Positions 1-12,175 of a stretch of 64,000 nucleotides of DNA are shown here, piece after piece. Location: assembly GCF_964204645.1 (NCBI RefSeq), contig NC_134032.1, positions 6,381,175 to 6,445,174 of the forward strand, written 5' to 3'. The DNA comes from Tubulanus polymorphus (Eukaryota > Nemertea > Palaeonemertea > Tubulaniformes > Tubulanidae). Position 1 is the first letter of the stretch. Every line of letters begins with the position of its first letter. Both the position numbers and the translations under genes were made by a program. The notes beneath the pieces were generated by a model. It ran no database searches. It saw only the letters and a program-made list of their open reading frames with translations, and was not told the origin of the DNA.

Positions 1-734
1 AAGTCAGCATTCTTGAATAGGCTAGATGTATTTGATAACATTTCCAAGTCGAAAACTTATCCTATCAACAATGTGACCGAAGTTTAGGCCTATAGGATTC
101 CAAACAATAAGACCTAAGTTAAAGAGTTTATTCAGAAAAGGGGAACTGAAAACATTTGAAGGTATTGTACATGACTCCTAGATCCACGCCTGCAACAATT
201 GAAAACCATTTCCGATGGAAAAACAATTTTCGTATTTTTTCTTCCCCTGTTTTTCTTGGGAACACAAAAAAATGTGCATGACTTTTTATATGTATATGTA
301 TATCTGATTACGCAAAAGGCTTTAATAGAATTATACTTTGTCAATAAAGAATTTCACCTGCAGACTTTAAGGGCTCTTCAGACGTCATCCTGAAGTACCA
401 ACTCAAACCCGATCCTATAGTACTGAAATGCTCAACCTAAAAGCGGAAAGCATTTTAAAGGTTCCGACAGTGGTTCAATACTTCAGAGCCTTTTTACCGA
501 AAAAATAAGACATTTAATTTGAAATTGCACTTCAAAATTTTCAGGTGAAGAAAACTTACATGCAAAAGATTATAAAGAAGGTCCCTCGGGTTTCTGGTGC
601 GAACTTGAACAAAAATATGACTGAAATTTCTGAGAATGATGAAAAAGTTAAATGTTATACAAAGTAGGGACACCTTTTGTGGCCAGATTCACGAAAAAGA
701 ATACCTTGAGCTTTATAGACTGGTATTAACTTGA
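1..734. other. Host DNA without recognised gene
   Basis: Only short open frames with no recognisable domain or convincing splice sites are present. The base composition is ordinary host DNA, including one TAGGCCTA palindrome. Confidence 0.5.
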
Positions 735-1017
735 TATCGAGGTTGTTTCTTATTAAGAGGTTTCTTGTGTCACTTCTCACCACCAAGAACAAGGTGCCAA
801 AAATTCAAATTCTGTGAATGAGACTCTTGTCAAGATGTTAGTTGCGCCACTAGTCAACAGTAACAACAAGACACCAAAACTTCAAATTCCCTGATTAAAT
901 TGTAAGATATCATCAGTGGGGGTTGTTTCTTTTCAAGAGGTTGCTTCTGCCACTTGTCACCAGCACGAACAAGACACCACAGGTTCCAATTTTCCTGATT
1001 TCCCTTGATCTGTAAGA
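735..1017 (+). repeat. Satellite-like block, about 2.5 degenerate units
   Basis: Units of roughly 100-115 bp contain the ordered words GTTTCTTATCAAGAGGTTCC, CACTTGTCACCAGCA, AACAAGACACCA and AAATTCAAATTCCCTGATT. The same ordered words recur at 42895-43175 and 57280-57860, so this is one dispersed minisatellite family. Unit boundaries are approximate because the copies are diverged. Confidence 0.7.
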
Positions 1018-4000
1018 ACTCAGTTGACTTTTACATCAACACCTATACCCATGAAAAACATCACAATAAACTATATAGGACTATTATTAACATGAGGAAA
1101 ACGACCAAAAAAATGTAGAAAATAACAACAATGATCTTCAACCTTATAGAATAATTTACTTTCAAAATCGTGATGTATTAAATTAGGCAGCCAACAAAAT
1201 TTTCCCCAATCAGTCACCTCCCGGATCAGGCTGGTTGGAAGATTGTTTGAGTGAACCGGAACCGTAATTTCAAATTATGTACTTCGATTCAATAAAAAAA
1301 TGCTATAATTTCTTCCGCCGATGACGCAACTATATCTGTACTTCGACTTCTGATTTCGACTTCTGACAACAAACAAGTCAAATCAAACGAAATCTACTAA
1401 CTGAATAAAAAATAGGGTCAATCCCTACTTTAAGATCAAGAACTCAACACATTTTTAAGCAACTTTCGCAATTTTTCCAAATGTTTCACATCAATCTGAT
1501 TCTGAGCATGTTCTTCAGTTATTGAGCAGAGCCCCTTAGACATAGAAGCATCAACTCTAAAAGGGCGGTCAGCATTAATCCCCACACTACCCACCAAACC
1601 TGCATTGTAGGGCTTAATAATAATATGAACACTGGTTAGATTGGTCTTGATTGCCACTCAGAATTGAATACATCTATAACAGCTGGTCAGCGAATAAGAT
1701 GATTATTAAAGCAATCTGCTGAATGCAATTTTCCGAGCGGCAGATTTATGACAAAATTGATGACAACAGACCATGAAAAACTAACCACAGACGCCACTAG
1801 CAATATTTCTGATAACGCATCATGATTAATTCAATCATGATTTTTTAATGTAAAACGCAGGGTACGTATCGATGAGCACACATGGAGTTCCTTGATTATC
1901 AGTGATCTAAATCTCCAACTTCCCTGATCCACACTCGACAATAACTGAATGATTGTACTTAAGAAGAACATTTTCAGTGGTGTGGGCATTTGGTTATCGG
2001 TTGTAACTAACATAGTTCGAGGTTGCATCTACGCTGCAACAGTGAGACCTATTCTTTGGTAAGATGCCCAATTTAGGGTGGTTCGGGTGACCTCCCCAGG
2101 AAAATTTTGAAGAAAATTCTTATTTTCTAAGACCCGCACTTATGCTACAATATAGGCCTAACCACTATTGTCGGAAATGATAAATTCTACGAAGTTAATC
2201 TTTAGAAATATTGTGTTCTCGCGAATGATAAGATATGGATTGCTTGAGTTTGAAGTGGCTGAATAGACTAAGACAAACACCACTATCACAGTCAATAAAT
2301 TGTACGTACTTAAAATCCTCAAGTCAACACTAAGAGTAGTAATAATATAACAATAAGCACAATCGCCCAGCTCGAAGAACTACCGGTACTATTTAAAGCG
2401 GCCTTCAATAGTTTCATGTACATTGATTGACGATTAGGCTACTTTGAGTTCATTTTTACACGCATGCTTACGATAAAATCATTAAAATATGGAGGGTGCA
2501 TTTATCGCATAAAAAACAGCAATGAAAGATGCAATTTCCCACTGAGAGGATCAGTGTCAAATTTTTGTTATTTTTGTTTTTTCATATTTCCTGACTTGAC
2601 AAAGGGGCAGCAATCTCAATTGAAAGGCTGGGGTCAGGACAAATGAAAATATCCCCTCAGATCAACAACCACCATATTTTTATATGTGAGGCCATGAGCG
2701 CAGCAATTCCAGCCAATGACAGACCGCATATACATAGTACGAATTATGACCCCTGTGTCATTAGTAATCAGTCATTAACTTTCAAATTCAAGCAGTTCGA
2801 AACGTAAACCAAACCTACAGCATAGCAAATGAATGGACCGGGATCTAGAAATGAAATTGGTAGGATTATGGTGTGAGCTGCCGATATGATGTGATCTTAT
2901 ATCTTCTTATATGATGTCGCTAGCAGATTGTATTCAAAAAAGAATCAGAAAGATAAAGATCTTTAAGAAATAGCTTTTCTACTAGAAATATATTTTCCTA
3001 TGATTCAAATCTATTCTCAAAATGCTTATCACGTGACCATTTGAGCAATTGCAGTTGCTAATAATCGTAACCGACATAAGCATGGAAGCAACTTGGCGGA
3101 TCTTGTATCCCGCTAGTCGGCCTCAGTTGCTGGGAATCGGAGCACAGTCAACATAAGCTGGACTGCGAACGCATTAACCCATTAGGCTATTTGAAATCTC
3201 CCTGATGACGACGATTAGGTTGAATAAACCACTAGCTCAAAGGAAACATTTCCCACTCCATTTTTTCCTTTCCTTAGTGTGGGATCGTGACAGCACGGAC
3301 TCGGAGAGTTTTTCATCAATGGTTTCTAAAAAGCATGCTTTTATTACAAACCCAGACTGCCGACGAAAAAGACAACTGGCAGAATACCACAACGCAGAAT
3401 TCTTCAACTCAACCAGACAAACGTCTGCGATATTTTCATTCATGAACTCACGTCTACCAAACATTACCAAATCATAACACCGACAATAAGGGAACAATAA
3501 GTGTTTACATTTCCTCGTAATCAACCTGTTATTAAAGTATGCATGAGTCGCGGCCCTAGTCGTTATAGGCAATAGAATTAACGTCGCCTTACTCCAACAT
3601 GGCCGATTTTTTACTGTGGCTAACTTTGACAACAACTATAAATCATTTTTCTGACTTCCTAACATATTTTCCGACTCCTAAGCTCACCTCGGGCCAATTT
3701 GCCACCGGTCCGAGTTAAGCAACCTTTACTGTAGGCCTATAGGCCTAATCAGAAATACAACACGTGATAAAGAGGATTAGTATTTTCTATGTAATGCCGA
3801 TTCAGTGACATACAGAGTGCCTCATGTGGGGAACACAGAAAAACTAGCGGCAGTAACAATTTGAAACAAACATTCTTAATGACGCAACATTTCCTTAGAG
3901 AGCTTTTGGGTGGGGGTTGAAAATATACCTTCAGTATGAAAACGGATAGACATAGTGGCATTCCTATGTTTGTGCTAAAAAGTAATTTGTTTCAGAAGTG

Positions 4001-5824
4001 TCAACATCGATGACCCAAAAAATCTAATCAATATTTTTCTCTATTGCCTAATTTATGAAAACAATTACCATACATAATTACGTCGGTCTATAGACAGGTA
4101 CACAGCCTAGATACTACAACACCCCTCCGGCGCTGACCATGACATAAATTATGAAATATGATTGAGAAATCTGATTGAATTTGAAATTTGCCAAAACTGA
4201 CTATAGGCCTACAAATTATACAAATTCCGACTAAAAAATAGAGATGACTTACAGTAATGTGATGATTCCCAAATGACAGCTTGTATATTTAGTAAATTGA
4301 ATTACAAGTTGTGACTCAAAATTAAAGATGACTTCAGTCAACTTGGGCCTAGACCTATACAAATAACTGATGACTTACACTTAGGCCTACGTCGTAAATT
4401 TAACTGCATACGAATTGGGACTCAAAGATTAGAAGGCCTCATGGAGTTTGACTTGGAGGCTGATTTATTTGCAATAAGCGAGCTGTGCAGCCGGTGTAGA
4501 TGACTTGTCAATCATCCAAACACAAAAATACAATTTTCACAAAGATTAATAGATCTTCAGTTGCCCGGTAGGTCGTCCGGAGAAAGACTGGAAATAATTT
4601 TTACCCCCCACAGAAACTGATTCTGAATGACAACAAGTAGGCCTATTCAACGGTCTATTGACGGCAAAACAAAATAACCATTTTCAAAATACCATATCTG
4701 ACATTTCCAAATGATAGGAGGTCTTCCATGCAGAGGTATGCAGCCTTTGAAATAGACCTAATGACTCACAAAATATTGTCACCAATCAACAAAGCTATCT
4801 TCAGGGTTTCAAGTGGTAAGGCCAGGGTAAAAAGAAGTACTAAGAAGGACTTTTCGGCAATTTAAGTCCCAAGAGAGGGACCTTTGGACTCGGAAAGAAG
4901 TTCTTTCCAGTAAAGTGAGGGCCCTTTTTGCAATGCCTTCAGCGGAATACTAATAGTCATGTAGACCAGTCATACATTTTCTTGTTATTCAATCTCACTG
5001 ACAATTAACATGCCTGAGTAATAAAATACTTCAACAGTTGAATTCGCGACAAAATTGCGTGCAAAAGATTAAATTTGGAAGGACTTTTATCAAAAGCAAG
5101 AACTTAGAATCAAAAAGAAGGACAAAAATATGGTGTCTGTCCAAACTTCTTCCAAAAGAAGGACAAAGAAGGACTTGGAAGGACCGCTGGAAACCCTGTA
5201 TCTTGTCACTTGGTAAAAGTTTTTAAAAACCCTTAGGGCCTACTGGATTCAGATCCACAGTTCTAGATTCAGTTCTACTAGTTTCAGAATCTAGTCCAAC
5301 AGTACTGGACCAAGATCCTCAGTTCATTCATCGGTTCTTGACCCAGTTCCACAATTCTGGACCAAGTCAGGGGCCGATCCGGGAAAATTGGAAGATCCAA
5401 GGTACAGAAAGGAAAAGGCATTTCTTGGATAAAGCGGTAATGTCGAAGGCCACTAGCAGGCCACCCTCAGTGTTAAGATATTTTTGTAAAATACATCCTA
5501 AAAGTTTAAAAGATACAGATTCTGAGAGTATTAGTGTCAAACTTGCTGATTTTAAGCTTGCCAACCTGACTTTACGAACAGGGCAACCTCAGTGGGAAAG
5601 CAGGGGTCCGGACCCCTGAGACCACCCAAAAAATCTGCCCCTGCCCAGTTCCACACTTCTGGAACACTTAGGCTTAGTCTTTACTGAGCTAGGCGACCTG
5701 ATGTCCTCTCGACTCAAGTGAAGTTGAAATAGACATAGGCCTATAGGTCTACGGTAATCTAATTGCTCAAAATTCCCAGAATTTAAGTTCCAGGGGTTAT
5801 ATTCGAGCTCAGGCTATATTATAC
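1018..5824. other. Host intergenic or intronic DNA, nothing recognised
   Basis: I see no credible coding exon in this stretch. Open frames are short, lack domain signatures and are often mirrored on the opposite strand. Short TAGGCCTA palindromes recur, as elsewhere in the host sequence. Confidence 0.4.
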
Positions 5825-6052
5825 CACAGGGGCTGGTAAACTAGCTTGGATTTTTATTTCCGGGTTGATGATATCTCGCGAGAATGGCTCTAAATTTAAA
5901 TTGCAAATTAATTTGAAATATCACAGCAATATCTTGCATTGATTGTTTATTTATCCACTAGGCCTATCAAGTTCCGATAAACAATTGGTCGTTAAGGATC
6001 ATTATCAGGCGGTCACAAGGCCTTACTATATAAAAATAACAAGGGATAAAAT
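5825..6052 (+). repeat. Left half of MITE family A
   Basis: The stretch starts with CACAGGGG and continues with words such as TTTATTTCCGGGTTG, TCTCGCGAGAATGGC and GTTCCGATAAACAATTGGTC. These match the complete copy at 63075-63491 in the same order. The homology stops near 6050, so only the left half is present. The element is non-coding. Confidence 0.75.
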
Positions 6053-8468
6053 GGCCTCGCTGTTTGCTGTTGACCATATTTCAATTTCAATTTATTGTAA
6101 GGGTTAAATTAAATTAAAGAAAGGGTTAAATTATTTTTGTTTTGCGATTTTTTGTTGTTTTTCATTCATTAATTTAACAACATCGTTATTGAAATTGTAC
6201 TCACAATTCTTCAATCAAATCAACACACATCATTTGCTTAAAAACTAAGTTTAATTACGCGCGTAGGCCTATAGACACTAATCATCATCCTTCACGATTC
6301 ATGAATAAATCAACACACACATCACTTTAGAAATATATAGATAAGATTATTTACACGATAATGAGAATAGGCCTAAGAAACTCACTAAGTTATAAAATAA
6401 AGCCCGCAGGATTGCAGCCGCATTTTTGTGCGGCCATGGCTGCATTTCATACCAGTGGCCTTGGCCAGCTTTCATACCCTACCTATAAACAATACATAGG
6501 CCTAGGCCTATAGGCCTAGAGTTGTTTTTTTGTTGTGTTGGGGCCCGCGACTATATAGTCTAGTACCTAGCCATTGTTCCTCAAACAATCCTCTAGGGCC
6601 AAAGAGCACATGTAAGGTATTTTGGTCCCTCATTTTGAGGGACGAGGCTATGAGCGTCTACTTCACCCCTTAAAACACTCAACTTACCTCAAACTGACTG
6701 TTCTGTATTCAGATGGAAGTTAACTTTTGTTTGAGCATAAATTTGTAATCCTAAGCTTTTGACGATCATAGTAGGCCTAACTCAAAACTTTTAGACTAGT
6801 CGCCTCAAAAGATAGTTAGTTGAAGTGAAGCAACAAAACAAATATGGCGGCTTTTCGTGTTGCACGATGGCAGGGTAAATTACAGATTCGGACTTTAACT
6901 TGGACTGACATTGATGCTAATGCAGATATTATCCTTGCTTCAAATTCTTAAGGTAGGCCTAGAATTCGCCAAAATCAATGCATTTTATCAACTAAAAATG
7001 ACATTTAAAGTAATTTTAGAGAGACAAATTGAATTTTTACATTTTATTAATCTAGTCCGTATTGGAAATCCCGATTGTGACAATCAATTCAAATCAAATC
7101 AATAAATTCTCTGGTTCCCGATTTAAATCATCAAAAATAATAGGGCTATAATAAAACATGTTTTCAAAGTCAACAAGGTAACTGATTAATTTATTTGAGT
7201 ACAAAGGTTTGATTTGACACTGAAATCAGTTGTTACATTGCAAAAAACAGGAGATAACCTCTTGACAATTTGGCGTCTGACGTTGAAGGAACCGTCGTAA
7301 CAAGGACTGGTATTCAGACTAGCGACTATACTACTTTACCGGTACACTTCGTCCTCACAAACTGACTCTTCGTCATGATTGTCATGTGTGTAGCGTTTAA
7401 CTACACAAATTCGGTCATAGGCCTACTTAGTTAGTTACCTAATCGTTGGTGGTAAGCTTTTTATAATCGGATGAGCTTATACCAACATAAAGGGATGACA
7501 AGGGCCAAAACACGGTTGAAAAAAGTAACACTTCAAAAATATACTTTATATTCACTTCAGTCCACAATTAATGGCTTAATTCACAAACTAACACAGGTAC
7601 CTTTCGAAATAATCCAATTTTATGTATGTTTCGAGTGATTAATTAACATAATTTTGAGAAATTAATTAATTTCTCCACAAATTTCGCCATTGGCCGCCAT
7701 TTCTCTGTATTGCACATGTGGCATGAAAAGACAAGGGGACCTACAAGGATTTATATAAAACTCCAAGACGAAACGACAATTTTAATTATTGATGGTTTTC
7801 CAACTTATATTTCAAAACTTCGTGTTTTCTATAATAAATAATGAAATAATAAATTCTGGAAAAAGAAAAATGTGAATAAGTGTTGATTTCTTAATTTTTT
7901 TCAATTTCGTTGTTTCGCCTCGTTAGTTTGTGCTGTTGTCCTGGCCTCAGTCCACAGGTGCCAGCACCTCCAGTAATTTTCAAAATGGCAGCTGTTGACT
8001 CGACGGAAATTAACTCTCACTTTACGGCCGATTTGCACATGGATTAAGATCGTCAGGTGAGGTGTTATAGGTATCAGACAAACTACGAATCTGTTGTGCG
8101 TCGATTACAACAAAAATTAGACGGATATCTTAAGAGACAATGAAATGCCAGGCAAATTACTCGTCAGTCAAATTGGCTGACGAAGATTGCATACAAAAAT
8201 GTCCTTCCCATTCCTGAAAGTGGTTTGTGAAAATATCCGATCATGAAACTAAACCACAGTCACAGACAGGTTACTGACTCAGGCCTACTGTGTATGTACT
8301 GAGTTGATGACTCTTCTGTTAGTTAGGCTAATTATGACTTAGGCTAGAAGAGTCATCGACTGCTGTCTGTCCGGTCCACAAAAAAACTGAAATCAATTTT
8401 TTAATCCTTTTAAAATTGCTTTTTAGCATGTTTATTTTTTTGCGCATTTTTTGTTTTATTTGATTCAG
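6053..8468. other. Host DNA, no certain gene
   Basis: No domain-bearing ORF is visible. Two short ATG-led openings with possible splice donors (near 6844 and 7985) are too weak to call. The rest is AT-rich with scattered TAGGCCTA palindromes. Confidence 0.4.
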
Positions 8469-8664
8469 ATTAAGTCGTGTCGTGACACTCTGACAGTACC
8501 GTGCGAACTCAAAACGGTCTCATCGCCTAGTACACATCCAGAAAATAAGTTACCCGAACTCGAACATACCTATTTAGTGCCTACTTACATCGAATTAAGC
8601 GTCGTTTATTCCGAATTTAATCCGTACTCTGCAGCCTACTCCGCGATCGATCAGCTGTGGGCAG
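8469..8664 (+). CDS. Candidate internal exon of an unidentified host gene
   Basis: A 196-bp open segment is bounded by a pyrimidine-rich stretch ending in CAG (8466-8468) and by GCAG followed by GTGAGT (8665 on), both good matches to animal splice consensus. It encodes 65 codons plus one base (phase 0 in, phase 1 out). The peptide has a coherent composition with CpG-containing codons, unlike its AT-rich surroundings, and includes the string LPELEHTYLVPTYIELSVVY. I do not recognise the family and cannot place partner exons. The Polinton lies about 850 bp downstream, so if the gene is real the element may sit in one of its introns. The call rests only on splice signals and composition and could be a chance opening. 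Confidence 0.4.
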
Positions 8665-9517
8665 GTGAGTGAGTAGTGGAGTGAATTCAACAAACGGGCG
8701 TTTCATGAAGAGTTTGTGACCACTGTTTTAGAATCACCGCAAAACGCAAACTTCTCCAATTCAATTCAAACATTATTGAGCATCAATTTTGATTGAGAAG
8801 TGAAAATCTAAATTGCTATAGGCCTAATCGTAATCATCAGCCTTTTTCCACAATACAATTCTTTGCGTTTTTTGCTTCTTTTTTGCCTCTCACCCTTTGT
8901 ATATTCTTGTTATTTTTCTTTCATGAACTTGGACTTATGTTTGAGGCGACGGCCCGTCTTGCGTAGCTTCGTTAATTATGCGCCATGCGTGACCAGGTGC
9001 GTGGATGCAAACGCGATAGTGGGCAGTTGCCAGTTGGTACGATTTGGTTGGGTAGGCCCGCATAGATTCTATTTGCGTTTTGTACTAATTAGTACGCAAT
9101 GGTCGTAGTTTGGATATTAAATTTCATCTGAAAATGTTGCTGTTCAGCATTTTCCAACATAGTAGAACGATCCTATTAATTATGATGGTGCGCGAAGAAG
9201 GCGGGCTCCTCCATTCCTTTGATGTGGTAAAACGTTTGTGTAGTCAGTTCATTTGGGAAGTCATGGCAACTCATACTCATCTGTACCTTTAGCCTATTTG
9301 GTAAATTTTTGGGGGTCAGCTAATGCGCCAATTGGACTTGACAACGTAGCAAAAGGCTTGTGCCACAAGTGCTACTTTTTGTAGTCCCAAGTTTTATAAC
9401 ATTTTAATACAGTTTATATTAATCATATTTTATTTTATGATATCGTACAGTATAAAGTCCTTTATTAAGCCCGGCGGTGCACACGTGTACAATTTTTGCC
9501 GAGTAACGAGACGAGTT
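8665..9517. other. Host DNA left of the Polinton
   Basis: No recognised gene. The last 23 bases before the element (9501-9523) form one arm of an inverted repeat whose partner lies at 25522-25548, beyond the far end of the Polinton. Confidence 0.4.
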
Positions 9518-9523
9518 ACTATA
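9518..9523. repeat. Target site duplication, left copy (ACTATA)
   Basis: ACTATA directly precedes the left terminus AGTAATAGGG and is repeated immediately after the right terminus at 25340-25345. Six-base duplications are the known hallmark of Polinton integration. Confidence 0.93.
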
Positions 9524-9839
9524 AGTAATAGGGATAATAGGCTTTCAGGTTAAAGGTTGAACGGGCGGGTGAGTAAAAAATGAAAAACATAAAAATAATA
9601 ACAATAGCGAAACTCATAAAAATGAAAAATAAATTCTCACACGCTCGAATTTATTTTTCATTTTTATGAGTTTCACTCCTAATTCAAGTAGAAATTGTTA
9701 TTATTTTCATGTTTTTCATTTTTTACTCACCCGCCCGTTCAACCTTTAACCTGAAAGCCTATTATCCCTATTACTCTTAAAATATTCATATAAATGAATA
9801 AAATATAAATCATTGAACTTCTAAAATCAATTTTAATAA
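9524..9839 (+). repeat. Left terminal inverted repeat of the Polinton, itself a foldback
   Basis: It matches the reverse complement of 25008-25339 from AGTAATAGGG through the inner AAAATCAATTTTAATAA. Within the repeat, 9524 to about 9775 is itself palindromic: AGTAATAGGGATAATAGG at the outer end reappears inverted just before CTTAAAATATTC, and GAACGGGCGGGTGAGT pairs with ACTCACCCGCCCGTTC. Each end of the element can therefore fold into its own hairpin. Confidence 0.93.
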
Positions 9840-9861
9840 TTTAAAAAATTACTACTTAGTT

Positions 9862-10062
9862 ATGACTGAATTACAAAAATGGGTTGGATATGCTTCATTT
9901 CAATTAGGATCGGTTATGACATTAATTTCTACTGGCGTCATAACATTTTCGAACATCAAGCCTATGGAATGTAAATCAGGCAAGAACGAAACAGATGTAC
10001 TACAACCAAACGTCGAAACAGAAAATGAATCAGAACAAAAATTAACTAAGATAAATGAGTGA
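9862..10062 (+). CDS. Small membrane protein, first rightward Polinton gene
   Basis: A 66-residue protein starts 22 bp inside the left terminal repeat. Residues about 8-30 are largely hydrophobic (GYASFQLGSVMTLISTGVIT) and look like one membrane segment; the rest is charged and rich in Glu, Lys and Asn. It overlaps the next gene by 8 bp, so the two probably share a transcript. I do not recognise a family. Its place at the start of the integrase/ATPase block and the AT-rich codon use shared with its neighbours support it as a real element gene; a virion or membrane role is only an inference. Confidence 0.6.
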   Translation: MTELQKWVGYASFQLGSVMTLISTGVITFSNIKPMECKSGKNETDVLQPNVETENESEQKLTKINE

Positions 10063-10426
10063 TGGAGTTAAGAAAAAGGCTAGATCCGAGAAACAAATTA
10101 AATGGGCAAGAGAATTAGGAAAAAGATCTTCAGAATCAAAAAAAGCTAAGAAAATGAAATTAACTGATATAAATGAATCACAGACTTTATCTGATATTGA
10201 TTCAAATAATAATCCATCTAATTCTTCTAATGCTGGAAGTAATTATAAATTATATATTACAATTGGATTAGTAACAGTTATTATATTATCCGGTGTAATA
10301 TATAAATCAAAATTCAAATCTGATGATAAAGATGATTCCAATGATAATCGGAAACCTATCATACCAGAAAATAAGTCAAATCATAAAGTCATTGAAACTA
10401 AATCTAAATTATTATTAATGGATTAA
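10055..10426 (+). CDS. Basic single-pass membrane protein of the Polinton
   Basis: A 123-residue protein. The N-terminal 40 residues are strongly basic (KKKARSEKQIKWARELGKR), resembling a short basic motif often seen at the N terminus of Polinton and adintovirus proteins. A Ser/Asn-rich linker follows, then one hydrophobic segment at about residues 66-82 (YITIGLVTVIILSGVIY) and a charged tail. Its start overlaps the stop region of the preceding gene, and the integrase starts 6 bp after its stop, so it belongs to a compact rightward operon-like unit. A DNA-binding or virion-core function is possible from the basic region but not shown. Confidence 0.6.
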   Translation: MSDGVKKKARSEKQIKWARELGKRSSESKKAKKMKLTDINESQTLSDIDSNNNPSNSSNAGSNYKLYITIGLVTVIILSGVIYKSKFKSDDKDDSNDNRKPIIPENKSNHKVIETKSKLLLMD

Positions 10427-10432
10427 AATAGA

Positions 10433-11545
10433 ATGAAAAAAGAACAATATTTAAGAGATTTATATTATAACCCAGAAAGTGAAGTATCATATTCTAACGT
10501 TTCAGAATTATGGAATAAAATTAAATCTGATAATGGCAATGGTGCCGTACGGCACCCACACGGTGACATAAAATATAGTGAATTAAAATCATGGTTACAA
10601 AATCAACCAACATATCAAATCCACAAGAAAATGGATAAAACTTATTTAACAAGAAAAGTTATGGTTTCATATATCGATCAACAATGGCAAGCAGATTTAA
10701 TTGACATGAAGAACTTAGAGGAATACAACAAAGGATATTTCTGGATACTGAATGTTATAGACATATTCAGTCGATACGCATGGTCAATTCCAATCAAAAA
10801 TAAAACTGGAATAGAAGTTACAAATGCTTTTAAATCTATATTTAAAGAAGCTATTCCAGATAAGATACAATTTGATGAAGGTAAGGAATTTTATAACAAA
10901 CATTTTAAAAAACTATTATCTGATAACGATGTAGATTATTTTTCAACACACTCAGATAAAAAAGCATCTATTATAGAAAGATTTAATAAAACATTGAAAA
11001 CTAGAATGTGGAAATATTTTACTGCTAATGAAACATATAAATATATCAATGTGTTAGATGATTTAGTGAAAGGTTATAATAATTCTAAACATAGTTCTAT
11101 GAATATGAAACCTATACAAGCTAGAAAAGAAGATAATTCAGAAATAGTTTGGAATAATTTATATGGCGCGTTTGTTGCACATGATTTCGGAGAACCTAAA
11201 TTCAAAATAGGACAACACGTAAGAATATCTAAATATAGAAAAACCTTTTATAAAGGTTATACCCCAAATTTTACAGAAGAAATATTCAAGATTAAAAAGA
11301 TAATATTAACTAAACCTTTTGTTTATAAATTAGAAGATTTAAAAGATGAAGAAATATTAGGTTATTTCTATGAACAAGAATTATCACTTGTACCAAATCC
11401 AGATGAAATAGAATACAAAATAGAAAAAGTATTGAAAACAAAAACTCTTAAAGGAAAAAAGTATTCTTTGGTGAAATATAAAGGATATGATGATAAATTT
11501 AATGAATGGATTTTATCTAGTAAAATTAAAAGAATAAATGAATAA
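10433..11545 (+). CDS. Polinton integrase (rve family) with C-terminal chromodomain
   Basis: This 370-residue protein catalyses insertion of element DNA into host chromosomes. The rve catalytic core shows the D,D-35-E pattern: D88 in QADLIDM, D148 in QFDEGKEF and E182 in IERFNKTLK. A small barrel-like segment follows, then a C-terminal chromodomain (about residues 325-370: YKIEKVLK, VKYKGYDDKFNEW), which in chromoviral and Polinton integrases is thought to guide targeting to chromatin. Residues about 36-46 (NGAVRHPHGDI) are an extra peptide encoded by a palindromic DNA insert that is also present in the 479-residue protein gene. The frame is intact from end to end, unlike the polymerase. Its last codons overlap the ATPase start by 8 bp. 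Confidence 0.95.
   Translation: MKKEQYLRDLYYNPESEVSYSNVSELWNKIKSDNGNGAVRHPHGDIKYSELKSWLQNQPTYQIHKKMDKTYLTRKVMVSYIDQQWQADLIDMKNLEEYNKGYFWILNVIDIFSRYAWSIPIKNKTGIEVTNAFKSIFKEAIPDKIQFDEGKEFYNKHFKKLLSDNDVDYFSTHSDKKASIIERFNKTLKTRMWKYFTANETYKYINVLDDLVKGYNNSKHSSMNMKPIQARKEDNSEIVWNNLYGAFVAHDFGEPKFKIGQHVRISKYRKTFYKGYTPNFTEEIFKIKKIILTKPFVYKLEDLKDEEILGYFYEQELSLVPNPDEIEYKIEKVLKTKTLKGKKYSLVKYKGYDDKFNEWILSSKIKRINE
10536..10573 (+). repeat. In-frame palindromic insert, copy 1
   Basis: The core GGTGCCGTACGGCACC is palindromic and GC-rich inside AT-rich coding DNA, and is followed by CACACGGTGACAT. Roughly 30 bp, flanked by AAT and AAAA, match the reverse complement of 16626-16664 with only two or three differences. 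Both copies are read in the same frame as NGA-[VL]-RHPHGDI. Confidence 0.85.
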
Positions 11546-12150
11546 AGATTTATTTATATTTGAACCGCATAATATGTTAATAACTGGAGTAACCAATTGT
11601 GGTAAAACACATTTCATATTAGACTTGTTAGAAACTATTTATAAGAATCATTTTGATAATATAATATTATTCTGTCCTACTTATGAAATGAATAAAACAT
11701 ATAATAGAGATATAGTTAAGATGAAAAAGTTTATTATATTAAATCCTAAAACAGTAAAAGAAAATTTAGATAATTGTATTAAAATAGCAATTGATACTTA
11801 TAAAGGATCAAATACATTATTCATTATAGATGATTGCGCAAATTTACATGATTCAAAAGTTAGAGAAAGTGAGTTATGTTATCTAGCTTTCTCCGGGAGA
11901 CATTTTGGGATAACAACTTGGGTTTTAAAGCAAAAATATAATTCAATTGTTAAAGACTTTAGAGAAAACATTAGATTTCTAGTTTTATTTTATAACAAAA
12001 ATAAAAAAATCTATGCAACAATCATTGGAAGAAAATCAAATTATACCTACTGAATTACACGATGAATATATAAATAAATTAAAGAATAATAAAGGTTCAA
12101 AATTATTACTGAGACTACAATTTCCCTATGAATATAAATTTATAAAATAA
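11538..12150 (+). CDS. A32-like DNA-packaging ATPase, frame-interrupted near the 3' end
   Basis: It belongs to the FtsK/HerA-type packaging ATPases that pump genomes into capsids in Polintons, adenovirus-like elements and large DNA viruses. Walker A is GVTNCGKT (residues 17-24), Walker B is TLFIIDDC (93-100), and GRHFGITTWVLKQKY (120-134) is the conserved segment after Walker B. The first frame stops at 12051-12053. The family's usual C-terminal region (a LLRLQFP-type segment) is present but in another frame, from about 12010 to the TAA at 12148-12150. The frames meet at a run of seven A at 12003-12009. This may be a decay indel, a homopolymer sequencing error, or slippage. Its start overlaps the integrase stop. 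Confidence 0.9.
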
Positions 12151-12175
12151 AATTTATAATTTGGAATATTATAGA

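Noticed and set aside
6844-6884. ATG-led opening MAAFRVARWQ with a possible GTAAAT donor
   Set aside because: Too short to support a first exon without transcript data or a recognisable partner exon.
7985-8055. ATGGCAGCTGTTGAC opening followed by a CAG|GTGAGG donor
   Set aside because: The frame meets a TAA before the donor, so at best it is a short upstream ORF or untranslated exon.
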